From contig CAJUDA010000013.1 in the NCBI GenBank assembly GCA_910584875.1, positions 1-64,000 of the forward strand: a DNA stretch of 64,000 nucleotides, given 5' to 3'. Position 1 is the first letter of the stretch. Every line of letters begins with the position of its first letter. This document shows positions 17,366-25,603 of this stretch, in pieces. The stretch is from an uncultured Eubacterium sp. Its GTDB lineage: Bacteria > Bacillota > Clostridia > Lachnospirales > Lachnospiraceae. Position numbers and translations under genes: made by a program. Under the pieces are notes generated by a model. It did no database searches, was not told the DNA's origin, and saw nothing but the letters and a program-made list of their open reading frames with translations.

Positions 17366-18685
17366 ATGGTCCAGGATATGACGAAGGGCAGTCCGGTAAA
17401 GATAATCCTGATGTTCGCGCTGCCGATGCTTGCCGGTAATATTTTTCAGCAGTTTTATAATATTGTAGACAGTATTGTGGTCAGCCATGGTGTGGGCGTC
17501 AATGCGTTTGCCTCGGTGGGATGTACCAGTTCCATGAATTTTTTTATCATTGGTTTTGTTATGGGATTGTGCCAGGGATTTTCCATCCTGATCAGCCAGT
17601 ATTTTGGAGCGGGCGATATCGCGAACCTGAAGAAATCAACAGCCATGAGTATCTATCTGGCTGTGATCAGCGTGATCCTTGTCGGCGTCCTTGCCGTTTT
17701 GTTTTCAAAAGGGATTCTGCTACTGATGCAGACGCCGGATCTCTATATGGCGGATGCTGTATTATATTCACGGATCGTATACGGCTGCATTGGATGTATG
17801 GTGTTTTATAACCTGACCTCTTCCATATTGCGTGCGCTGGGAGACAGCAGGACGCCGTTGATCGCCATTATTATTTCCTGCTTTGTCAATATCGGGCTGG
17901 ATCTTTTGTTTGTCTTTGTTTTCCACTGGGGGGTGGCGGGAGCCGCCGTTGCCACGGCGCTGGCACAGCTTGCCGCGATGGGATTTAATCTGTTCCGCAT
18001 GAAGGATATCCCGCAGTTAAGACTTTCCAGGGAGGATTTCCGTATCGATCTTTCGCTGGTCAGAAGAATGATCGTTATTGGATGTCCCATGGCGTTCCAG
18101 AATTCGGTTACCGCTCTTGGCGTTATGACGTTACAGGGCTCCGTGAACCGGCTGGGGGCGGTCTATACGGTTGCCTATGCGTCCGGCTGCAAGATCGTGA
18201 ATATCATTCAGCAGCCCAATGCGACGTTCGGTATGACAATGGCGACTTATGTAGGACAGAATCTTGGGGCGAAGCAGTACGGGAGGATCCGGGAAGGCGT
18301 CAGAAAATGTATCCTGATCAATCTGATCCTGTGTACGAGCCTGTGCATTTTGATGTTTTTGTTTGCGGATTCAATCTCGGGATATCTGATCAAGGGCGGG
18401 GAGACCGCCGCGATCGCCGGTTCTGCCGAATATATCATTGTGCTGAGCTGTTTTTTGTGGGTGCTTGGTCTTCTCTGGCCGTACCGGTCTGCCCTGCAGG
18501 GGATGGGACGGACGATCGTGCCGATGATATCGGGCGGACTGGAACTGCTGCTTCGGATCGGTCTTGTACTGACGCTTCCTTTGTTTTTCGGATTCCGTGG
18601 TGTTATGGCTGCCGAGATTTCGGCATGGACCGGGGCGACACTGATGATCATTCTAGATTATTACCGGGTGCAGAAAAAGATGTGA
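17366..18685 (+). CDS. MATE-family efflux transporter
   Basis: 439 residues from ATG 17366, which follows GGGGAGGGTT; ATG 17342 lacks a ribosome site. About twelve membrane helices in two homologous halves are seen, with MATE motifs such as LPMLAGNIFQQFYNIVDSIVV near the N-terminus and IVIGCPMAFQNS at the start of the second half. It probably exports cationic compounds or drugs in exchange for Na+ or H+, induced by the divergent MerR regulator. Confidence 0.92.
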   Translation: MVQDMTKGSPVKIILMFALPMLAGNIFQQFYNIVDSIVVSHGVGVNAFASVGCTSSMNFFIIGFVMGLCQGFSILISQYFGAGDIANLKKSTAMSIYLAVISVILVGVLAVLFSKGILLLMQTPDLYMADAVLYSRIVYGCIGCMVFYNLTSSILRALGDSRTPLIAIIISCFVNIGLDLLFVFVFHWGVAGAAVATALAQLAAMGFNLFRMKDIPQLRLSREDFRIDLSLVRRMIVIGCPMAFQNSVTALGVMTLQGSVNRLGAVYTVAYASGCKIVNIIQQPNATFGMTMATYVGQNLGAKQYGRIREGVRKCILINLILCTSLCILMFLFADSISGYLIKGGETAAIAGSAEYIIVLSCFLWVLGLLWPYRSALQGMGRTIVPMISGGLELLLRIGLVLTLPLFFGFRGVMAAEISAWTGATLMIILDYYRVQKKM

Positions 18686-18730
18686 ACATTTGTTAAAATA
18701 TAATATAGTGATGAAAGAGGGAGATGTCGG

Positions 18731-19456
18731 ATGTTCTGTATTGCCATATGCGATGATGAAGAATATTTCAGATTCCGGGAAAAGAAGCTGGTGGAACAAT
18801 ATATGGCGGATCGGGGATACAGCTGTCGGATCGATCTGTATCCGTCCGGCAAAGATTTGCTGGGGAAGGCAGAGACCCCTTTGCAGTATGACGTGATATT
18901 TCTGGATATCAGCATGGAGGAGATCGATGGACTCCAGACGGCGGAGAAACTCCGGGAGATGTCTGCGAAAGTTCAGATCGTGTTTGTGACAGCTTATATC
19001 ACTTATGCACTGGAGGGGTATAAGGTGGGGGCGGTGCGCTATCTCCTGAAAGAGGATGAGAGCCTTGAGAGTTCACTAAAGGAATGTATGGATACGCTCA
19101 CAGACCGGATGGCATATCAGCAGATGACATACCGTTTTGACGGTCCCGATGGAAAAAGGGATATTCCGCTGGATTCCATTCTCTATGTGGAGAGCCGGCT
19201 GCATAAAGTGCTGTTTTTTGTCAGGGAGGACGGGGTGAAAGAATATTCCCGCTACGATAAGCTTGCTGCGGTAGAGACGGAACTGGGACGGTATGGTTTT
19301 TGCCGGACCCACCAGAGTTTTCTTGTCAATATGAAGCATGTGACAGGGGTTGAGAGATACCAGGTCACATTGGAAAACGGGACAGAGATCAACATATCAA
19401 AGAAATATTATAAAAAAGTAGAAGCGGAGTATATCAGGCAGCAGGGGGAGATGTAA
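18731..19456 (+). CDS. LytTR-family response regulator (AgrA-like)
   Basis: 241 residues. The receiver has ICDDEE and the phospho-Asp in VIFLDISMEEIDG. The C-terminal LytTR DNA-binding domain includes ILYVESRLHKVLFF and FCRTHQSFLVNMKHV. It is followed 12 bases later by a GHKL kinase gene, forming an AgrA/AgrC-like pair. No agrB/agrD-like peptide genes are seen nearby, so the signal must come from elsewhere or differ. A TATAAT box lies about 30 bases before the start. Confidence 0.9.
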   Translation: MFCIAICDDEEYFRFREKKLVEQYMADRGYSCRIDLYPSGKDLLGKAETPLQYDVIFLDISMEEIDGLQTAEKLREMSAKVQIVFVTAYITYALEGYKVGAVRYLLKEDESLESSLKECMDTLTDRMAYQQMTYRFDGPDGKRDIPLDSILYVESRLHKVLFFVREDGVKEYSRYDKLAAVETELGRYGFCRTHQSFLVNMKHVTGVERYQVTLENGTEINISKKYYKKVEAEYIRQQGEM

Positions 19457-19468
19457 AGGAGGACCGGG

Positions 19469-20785
19469 ATGATCTACTATCTTCATACAGTAATTATGGT
19501 AATTGCGGGAATATACTGTTGTATTTTGCTGGTGCAGTTTTTTGCCGGGAGAAGACAGAAAGATAACCGGGGCAGGACAGCTGCCATCGTCTGCTCGCAG
19601 GTGGTTTTTGGGGTGGTGGTTTCATATGTACTGCTCGATCATATATATATCCGGCTCATCGTTGTATTGCTCGGATATTCCGTGGCGGTGTTTTTGCTTT
19701 TTCAGATCCGCTATGGCAAGGCACTGATCTTATCTTTGTTTTTTATGGGGCTGGGATTTCTAACAGAATGTATTGTCCTTATCGTTATGGGCAGAATGTT
19801 TCCTCTGATTACAGGCAGGTCCTTTGATCTTTCTGAGGCAGTATCCGCCAATATCTATGCTGTGATAGCGGAGCTTTTGTTATATATGACTATTTTGCTT
19901 GTGGGAAGGATTCTGGGGTCCCGGTCGCCGGATGCTCCCACAGGCAGGGAATGGTGGGGGTTATTTATTATTTCTTTTATCACGGTATCCTTGCTGGTGG
20001 CGCTGGTGCTCAATGCCGATCTGATAAATAATGCAGGACAGACCGGGGTTTTATATGTCACCATAGGGATGCTGGTGATCAATCTGGTTGTTTATTATCT
20101 GGTCATTGATATTATGAAGAGGGAAACAAAACTGCGGGAAAACCGTATTTTTCATGAAAAGGTAAAGAGCCAGACTGCCATGTATCATTCCATCTCAGAA
20201 AATCTGGAGAAGCAGCGGAGAAGGACTCATGAGTACAAAAATCAGATCGCTGCCATCCGGGCACTGGCAGAAGAGAAACAGTATGAGAAACTGCAGGAAT
20301 ATGTAAAAAGGGCAGATGAAGAACTGAAGGTGGGGACAGATGCTATTGATACGAATCATGTTATCATAAATGCCATCCTGAACACAAAATACCGGGAAGC
20401 GACAGCGAAAGGCATCACGTTTGTACTGAAAATCGGCGATCTGTCAGAGCTGAAGATGGAGGAAGAGGATATCGTCACCATTCTTTCCAATCTGCTGGAT
20501 AATGCTATTGAGGCGTGTGAGCGCCGTGAAGATGATGAGGATAAGGTGATCCGCTTTAAATTTGTACAGGAAGGCGGGCAGGCTGTTATTTCAGTGGTAA
20601 ACAGCATGGCGGCAGAACCAGTGACAGTGCATGGTGGATTTGTGACCACAAAGGAAGATGAGGAAGGTGAGCATGGAATGGGGATACGGAATGTAGTGGA
20701 AACGGTTGAGAAATATGGCGGAAGATACCAGATTGATTATGATAAAGGAGAATTCCAATTTATGATTCTCATAAAACATTTATGA
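19469..20785 (+). CDS. GHKL histidine kinase (AgrC-like)
   Basis: 438 residues. Six to seven membrane helices fill the first 210 residues. The phospho-acceptor is the His in RRTHEYKNQIA. The GHKL ATPase shows ILSNLLDNAIEACE and GEHGMGIRNVVE. This is the AgrC layout of a polytopic peptide sensor. The last codons lie in a short tandem duplication (20772-20842) that may have altered the C-terminus. Confidence 0.88.
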   Translation: MIYYLHTVIMVIAGIYCCILLVQFFAGRRQKDNRGRTAAIVCSQVVFGVVVSYVLLDHIYIRLIVVLLGYSVAVFLLFQIRYGKALILSLFFMGLGFLTECIVLIVMGRMFPLITGRSFDLSEAVSANIYAVIAELLLYMTILLVGRILGSRSPDAPTGREWWGLFIISFITVSLLVALVLNADLINNAGQTGVLYVTIGMLVINLVVYYLVIDIMKRETKLRENRIFHEKVKSQTAMYHSISENLEKQRRRTHEYKNQIAAIRALAEEKQYEKLQEYVKRADEELKVGTDAIDTNHVIINAILNTKYREATAKGITFVLKIGDLSELKMEEEDIVTILSNLLDNAIEACERREDDEDKVIRFKFVQEGGQAVISVVNSMAAEPVTVHGGFVTTKEDEEGEHGMGIRNVVETVEKYGGRYQIDYDKGEFQFMILIKHL

Positions 20786-20842
20786 TTTTGATAAAACATT
20801 TATGATTTCCAATTCTGCAATAAAATTTCCAATTCTGTAATG
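20772..20842 (+). repeat. short tandem duplications at the kinase gene end
   Basis: ATAAAACATTTATGATT is repeated in succession, then TTTCCAATTCTG occurs twice about 20 bases apart. This looks like recent replication slippage over the stop codon of the kinase gene. Confidence 0.7.
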
Positions 20843-20927
20843 AACATGAACAAAAGAGGGGTTCTGTGATATGATAGAAAAAATTCGACAGAGAACCCTG
20901 ATTTTTAACCAAGGAGGATTTACAGAT

Positions 20928-22484
20928 ATGGAAAGAGAGAACAAAAAGATATATTTATCAGCACTGGATGAGTACATAAATAAGGTATATGTTTTGGTTC
21001 TGCTGCTGGTGCCGGGGGCATGCCAGTGCGCCGGGATCCTGTATACTTTTGAGAAATTTATGGGGTGGCTCCCGACTGTCAGCTGGGCGGCGCTGATCGT
21101 GTTTGACGTCACCTGTCTGATTTATCTGATGACGGGGATCTTTTTTATCCGGACCGGGTTTGCCAATGGGATTGTCCGGGACGCCCGGCTTAGGGCGGGC
21201 AAGATTTTTCTTGTGGTGATCATGTTTATCCAGTTTAACTTTATTTTGTATATGATTCCGGCGAAAGATTTCTGGGGATTTGCTTTTTTCTTTGTCGTGC
21301 TTACGACATTCTTCCTGGATTATAAGATGGTTGCCGTGACTTCGCTGGAGATCGCCGGGTCACTGGCAGTATCCTGGATCCTGCAGGCGGATGTGCATCT
21401 GCCTGTAAAAGATACGATGTTTATCGCCAATATGCTGAACCGGATCGTCTGTGTCAGCCTGTCGCTTCCGACGACAGTCCTTCTGACCTGGCTGATCGGC
21501 AGGTTTCTCGTCAATGCGAAAAAGGATGAGATGGAGCGCAACAATGAGAAGGTGAAGAGTGTTCTCAGTTCGGTGCAGTCGCTGTCAGAAAATCTGTTCC
21601 GTGCCGGAACTGCCCTGTCGAAGATTTCAGAAAATGAGAGCGCTTCGGTCGAAGAGCTTTCAGCAACCAGTGACCAGCTGCTGGAGGGAAGCAATATGCT
21701 GGGAGACAGGACGGAAGAGAGCATGGCAAATCTTGGCGAACTGGATGAGTGGAAAGAGGTTGTGGCAGATAATGTAGAGAAGGTGGAGATGACATCAAGA
21801 GATCTGCTGGATAAATCAAAAGAGAACGAGAAAATGCTGACCGACCTGAAGGCGATCAATGGAGAGGTGGCGGATTCCATGTTTGCAACAACAGATGTGG
21901 CACACAAATTGTCAGGAGCAGTGGAAGAGATCGGAACGACTCTCAGCCTGATCAATGAGATATCGGCTTCGACAAATCTTCTTGCCCTCAATGCTTCCAT
22001 AGAGGCAGCAAGAGCAGGAGAGGCAGGAAAGGGCTTTGCTGTCGTGGCACAGGAAGTCGGCAATCTGGCGAACAGTACAAAGGAGTCCCTGGAAGAAGTG
22101 GAGACAGTTATAAAAAGAGTGCAGAGCAATGTGGCTGAGATCACGAAGTATGTCAATGACAATTCCAGGAAACTGGAGAAGCAGAATGAATATTTCACAA
22201 ATGTCTTTACCGGGATCCGGGATATGACACAGTTATTGGGAGTGTCAGTAAATGCAGTGAATACAATGGGAGAAGCTCACGATAAGCAGGCGATGGTGAT
22301 ACAGAAAACCGTTTCCATCAATAAAGAGATTGCGGAGAACATAAGAAATGAGAACACGCAGTTCCATTCGATCCATGATATGGTAGAGAGTAATGTCAGT
22401 GACATATCGGAGATTGCCGCGCAGATCAGCGCCATTAATGAGATGGCGGATGAGATTAACCGGCTGCTGAAGGAGGAGGAGTAG
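20928..22484 (+). CDS. methyl-accepting chemotaxis protein
   Basis: 518 residues from ATG 20928, which follows AAGGAGGATTTACAG. Five or six hydrophobic helices in residues 20-200 form a polytopic membrane sensor with almost no outside domain. There is no clear HAMP. The signalling tip LLALNASIEAARAGEAG is typical. It would relay to CheA/CheW, not present here. The membrane-embedded sensor suggests a hydrophobic, energetic or redox stimulus. Confidence 0.88.
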   Translation: MERENKKIYLSALDEYINKVYVLVLLLVPGACQCAGILYTFEKFMGWLPTVSWAALIVFDVTCLIYLMTGIFFIRTGFANGIVRDARLRAGKIFLVVIMFIQFNFILYMIPAKDFWGFAFFFVVLTTFFLDYKMVAVTSLEIAGSLAVSWILQADVHLPVKDTMFIANMLNRIVCVSLSLPTTVLLTWLIGRFLVNAKKDEMERNNEKVKSVLSSVQSLSENLFRAGTALSKISENESASVEELSATSDQLLEGSNMLGDRTEESMANLGELDEWKEVVADNVEKVEMTSRDLLDKSKENEKMLTDLKAINGEVADSMFATTDVAHKLSGAVEEIGTTLSLINEISASTNLLALNASIEAARAGEAGKGFAVVAQEVGNLANSTKESLEEVETVIKRVQSNVAEITKYVNDNSRKLEKQNEYFTNVFTGIRDMTQLLGVSVNAVNTMGEAHDKQAMVIQKTVSINKEIAENIRNENTQFHSIHDMVESNVSDISEIAAQISAINEMADEINRLLKEEE

Positions 22485-22516
22485 AAAGGGATCTGATCAT
22501 ACATATAGGATATTTT

Positions 22517-22544
22517 CCAGCCGGACTGTCCAGAGTCCGGCTGG
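22517..22544 (+). terminator. terminator after the chemoreceptor gene
   Basis: CCAGCCGGACT pairs perfectly with AGTCCGGCTGG, loop of six bases. Confidence 0.75.
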
Positions 22545-22602
22545 ATTTGCGTTCGGGGCAGCAGTTGTTTATGTTCAATTAAAAAATGGAAATATTTTAC
22601 GC

Positions 22603-22660
22603 TTGAAATATCAGCAGGAGAGAACTATACTAGGCATACAGAAATGCAGAACAGAAGTTC
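22603..22660 (+). promoter_or_regulatory. dinB promoter with LexA box
   Basis: TTGAAA (22603-22608), 17 bases, TATACT (22626-22631), then GAACAGAAGTTC (22649-22660), which fits the Firmicutes LexA consensus GAAC-N4-GTTC. It marks the Y-family polymerase gene as SOS-controlled. Confidence 0.8.
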
Positions 22661-22684
22661 GGTTTTGGAAGGGGCGTGTATCGT

Positions 22685-23932
22685 ATGTCAGACAGAACGA
22701 TTCTTCATGTAGATATGAATTGCTTTTATGCCAGTGTGGAAATGCTGCACAGACCGGAGATGCGGCATGTGCCGATGGCGGTCGGCGGCGATCCGCAGGC
22801 GCGGCATGGTATTGTACTGACAGCGAATTATCCCGCCAAAAGACAGGGAGTAAAGACCGGTATGGCGCTCTGGCAGGCAAGGCAGGTTTGTCCTGCGATC
22901 CGGTTTGTGCCTCCCAGGATGGAGCTGTATCTTCGTTTTTCCAGAATGGCGCATGAGATTTATCGGGAATATACGGACCTGTGGGAACCGTATGGCTGTG
23001 ATGAGGCATGGCTGGATGTGTCGGACAGCTGCTCCCTCATGGGGGACGGTCTTACGATCGCCCGGGATATCAGCCACAGGATCAAGTCGGAACTTGGCCT
23101 TACGGCGAGCATCGGTGTCTCATACAATAAGATTTTTGCCAAGTTAGGTTCGGACTATAAAAAGCCAGATGCGGTCACGACGATGGGGAGAAAAGAGTAT
23201 AAAAGCAAGGCGTGGAAGCTTCCGGTACAGGATCTGCTATATGTGGGAAGGTCTTCTGCAAAGAAGCTGCGGGCGCTTGGTATCCGGACGATCGGAGATC
23301 TGGCAGAGGCGGATGAAAGTATTTTGAGGTCCCATATGGGGAAGATGGGGCTTGTGCTTCATGCCTTTGCCAACGGGTGGGATGATTCCCCGGTTAAAAA
23401 GGAATATACGTATGCGCCCATTCAATCGATCGGGAACAGTACGACGACGCCGAGAGATCTGGAGAATGATCAGGATGTGAAGATTATCCTTTATGTACTG
23501 GCAGAGAGTGTTGCCGCCAGACTGCGGGAGAGTGGTTTTATATGCAATGTGGTGGAGATCGGTATCCGGGACAATGAGCTTCATACGATTACAAGACAGC
23601 ATAAGCTGGACAGAGCTACCAATATTACGTCGGAGATTGCCGGGGAGGCGTATCGTATTTTCCAGGCAAATTACCGGTGGGACAAACCGATCCGCAGTCT
23701 CAGCGTCAGGGGGGCGGATATAACGGTGGATCATGCGTATGAACAGCAGGAGCTGTCGTATGATTTTGAACGAAGAAAGAAACTGGAGAAGGCGGATGCC
23801 GCGATGGATGAGATACGGAGACGGTTTGGTTATTTCAGTATCCAGCGGGGGCTGATGTACCAGGATCCGGCACTGTCAGCGCTGGATGTAAAAAGCTCCC
23901 ACATCGTACACCCGCAGGGATATTTTGGTTAG
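22685..23932 (+). CDS. dinB: Y-family DNA polymerase (DinB/Pol IV)
   Basis: 415 residues from ATG 22685, behind GGAAGGGG. The catalytic Asp lies in HVDMNCFYASVE and the second acidic site in YGCDEAWLDVS. The HhH, thumb and little-finger parts follow in normal order. It copies past damaged bases. A LexA box lies 25 bases upstream. A small gene starts 12 bases downstream as an apparent partner. Confidence 0.93.
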   Translation: MSDRTILHVDMNCFYASVEMLHRPEMRHVPMAVGGDPQARHGIVLTANYPAKRQGVKTGMALWQARQVCPAIRFVPPRMELYLRFSRMAHEIYREYTDLWEPYGCDEAWLDVSDSCSLMGDGLTIARDISHRIKSELGLTASIGVSYNKIFAKLGSDYKKPDAVTTMGRKEYKSKAWKLPVQDLLYVGRSSAKKLRALGIRTIGDLAEADESILRSHMGKMGLVLHAFANGWDDSPVKKEYTYAPIQSIGNSTTTPRDLENDQDVKIILYVLAESVAARLRESGFICNVVEIGIRDNELHTITRQHKLDRATNITSEIAGEAYRIFQANYRWDKPIRSLSVRGADITVDHAYEQQELSYDFERRKKLEKADAAMDEIRRRFGYFSIQRGLMYQDPALSALDVKSSHIVHPQGYFG

Positions 23933-23944
23933 GAGGGAAATGAC

Positions 23945-24184
23945 TTGAATTATGATAAAGTTTATGTGGATGTGAATGCCACCTTTACCAGGGACGGCAG
24001 GCTGCTTCCGAAAAGTTTTGTCTGGGAGGATGGTATGACCTATGAGATCAGCAGGGTGAGGGATATCCGGCGGGCCGCCAGCCTGAAGGCAGGCGGCGCT
24101 GGTACACGATATACCTGCATGGCGGATGGAAGGGAAGTGTACCTGTTTTATGAGGACAATAATATGTGGTTTGTGGAGAGGTGA
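23945..24184 (+). CDS. small DinB-associated hypothetical protein
   Basis: 79 residues. The start is TTG 23945 behind AGGAGGGA; an ATG at 23939 is out of frame and stops at once. The protein is beta-rich, with YTCMADGREVYLFYEDNNMWFVER at the end (shown only in part elsewhere). Small genes of this type are common directly after dinB in Firmicutes. The operon position puts it in the SOS response; function unknown. Confidence 0.75.
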   Translation: MNYDKVYVDVNATFTRDGRLLPKSFVWEDGMTYEISRVRDIRRAASLKAGGAGTRYTCMADGREVYLFYEDNNMWFVER

Positions 24185-24306
24185 ATATGCAAATAGCATA
24201 TAGTGAATGATAAAATTTAAAAATATATTTTTTTCATATATGTTGATATGTGATATACTGTATGAGGAAATCGTGCTATTATAGTTTTAGAAGGAGTGAA
24301 CAAAAT

Positions 24307-24423
24307 ATGATCACTATTGATAACAAAGAAATTGGAATTTTTGTTTCCAAACTTATTTTAGAGAAATGGGTTTTTCTTATTCGAAAAGAGAATCTGATTG
24401 AACTTCCTGTCGAGCTGTGGTAG
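24307..24423 (+). CDS. 38-residue peptide upstream of toxin gene
   Basis: ATG 24307 follows AGAAGGAGTGAAC, and the frame ends at TAG 24421. The peptide is amphipathic (IFVSKLILEKWVFLI in the middle). It may be a leader peptide of the holin-like toxin transcript or a gene remnant. There are no known relatives to name. Confidence 0.4.
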   Translation: MITIDNKEIGIFVSKLILEKWVFLIRKENLIELPVELW

Positions 24424-24511
24424 TATTCCAATATGGAACCCATGACAGGGGTGGCAGCCTCCCGAGCCAATGACCGGTCTGCCGGAATACATAGGAGGGG
24501 AGGTGGCGCCA

Positions 24512-24637
24512 ATGACTGCTGCGGATATCATATTGATATTTATAGGGATAATCGGCTTGCTGATTGCCTTTGGTAGTTTTGTTATAGCGTTGCTTGCCTT
24601 TCTCGACAGAGATAAGGAACACAAGCGAAAAAAATAA
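24512..24637 (+). CDS. holin-like small toxin (type I toxin-antitoxin candidate)
   Basis: 41 residues: a short N-terminus MTAAD, one long hydrophobic helix (ILIFIGIIGLLIAFGSFV), and a charged tail DRDKEHKRKK. This is the form of the putative holin-like toxin family of Firmicutes type I systems. ATG follows AGGAGGGGAGG. The transcript ends in several strong hairpins (24639-24752). An antisense antitoxin RNA is expected but not directly shown. Its position between dinB and the tail element suggests an addiction module or a lysis aid. Confidence 0.65.
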   Translation: MTAADIILIFIGIIGLLIAFGSFVIALLAFLDRDKEHKRKK

Positions 24638-24638
24638 T

Positions 24639-24752
24639 GCCCACCCTGTTGCAACCAGGATGGGCGCCTCTCGCTGAGAGGTAATTGCTCGCTTGGGAAA
24701 CTCCACCTTTGGAGTGGGGCTCCTATGGGGCACCTGTTATAGCAGGTGTCCT
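24639..24752 (+). terminator. hairpin-rich 3' region of the toxin transcript
   Basis: Hairpins: GCCCACCCTG/CAGGATGGGC (24639-24665), CCTCTCGCTGAGAGG just after, and CACCTG/CAGGTG with a CTTCTTT tail (24728-24756). This pattern fits the stable mRNA and overlapping antisense RNA of type I toxin loci. The remaining bases to 24934 hold nothing else recognised. Confidence 0.55.
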
Positions 24753-24934
24753 TCTTTATGTTCAATATACCACAATTTGTGCAGGGTTTCAAGTACTTTC
24801 TTCTGGCGGATAGCGTAAGTTTACTGTAGGAAAATAACAGACAGACTTCACCCTGAGATGTGTTTCAGATCGTTTTATTTGTCACATATTTCTATAAGGA
24901 TATGAACAGCGATTATAAGCAAAAAATTGTCTTT

Positions 24935-25215
24935 TTATTCTGCAACAAACAGTAGAAGAATTCTCATTACCGCGCCCACCGTTGCCGTTGTAACTTTTGG
25001 TTCATTTGAATCCATTTGAAACACTGGCACAAGAATTGTCCCTGTGCCCAGATGAACATCGCCGCTGTCATTAAGCAACCCATATGTCTGTGTTCTATTC
25101 ATTCCCATTAATAACCAGCTACCCGTGGTGGAGCCAACTCTTATCCCAACCCTTTTTACTCTAGCCGTATCAGAACATGCCGAAAGATATGCCCTTATAT
25201 ATAAATTATAAGGCT
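24935..25215 (-). pseudogene. orphan tail-fibre tip (C-terminal fragment)
   Basis: A minus-strand frame of 93 residues without a start runs from a TAG just upstream to TAA 24935. It matches the last 90 residues of the intact fibre at 25604: LYIRAYLSACS versus LYIRGYMTACS, VKRVGIRVG versus VKRLGIKVG, and GTILVPVF versus GSVIVPQF. It is therefore a second, diverged fibre tip lying after the intact one. It may be a decayed remnant or a donor for tip exchange. Confidence 0.8.
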
Positions 25216-25218
25216 AAT

Positions 25219-25314
25219 ATGGAAGAAGAACTGATTGATAAATACCGGAGCTGGGAGGAAGAATTGCAGCAAAAGGAGGAAAAACAACGAAATTTGGGAC
25301 AAAATCAACAATGA
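25219..25314 (+). pseudogene. 31-residue remnant, Gln/Glu-rich
   Basis: A plus-strand frame beginning MEEELIDKYRSWEEELQQ directly abuts the start of the orphan fibre tip and ends at TGA. It has no ribosome site and looks like the C-terminal coiled end of a larger gene, possibly a recombinase. It may mark a recombination junction. Weak evidence. Confidence 0.3.
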
Positions 25315-25415
25315 AATGTGTAATGAAATGGTATACGTTTAAATAAGGATATGAGAGTTTATAAGAAGTCACAAATATATAAATTCATAAATATTTATAT
25401 ATTTCGATAGCAGAT

Positions 25416-25444
25416 TGGTGTAGTAATGGTGTAAAATTGGTGTA
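25416..25444. repeat. three TGGTGTA heptamers every 11 bases
   Basis: TGGTGTA starts at 25416, 25427 and 25438, an exact 11-base period. This suggests a protein-binding array on one face of the helix or a recombination site. It lies in the 290-base gene-free stretch between the remnant and the fibre terminator. Confidence 0.6.
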
Positions 25445-25506
25445 GAAGATTAGAGTTTAAATACAGTAACATATCCAAATTTAAATGTTATGAGAGATCG
25501 TAAAAA

Positions 25507-25554
25507 AATAGGCTATACAAATATTGTCATATATTAATATTTGTATAGCCTATT
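25507..25554 (-). terminator. terminator of the tail operon
   Basis: A 19-base arm starting AATAGGCTATACAAA pairs perfectly with its partner (25536-25554) across 10 bases. A-tracts on the left give a U-run for minus-strand transcripts. It lies 50 bases after the fibre stop. Confidence 0.85.
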
Positions 25555-25603
25555 TTAATATACCAATTTCTGGCGGATCTCTTGTCTGCATAGTATCTCC
25601 CCC

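Noticed and set aside
18082..18696. 204-codon frame inside the MATE gene
   Set aside because: Frame-shifted shadow of the transporter sequence.
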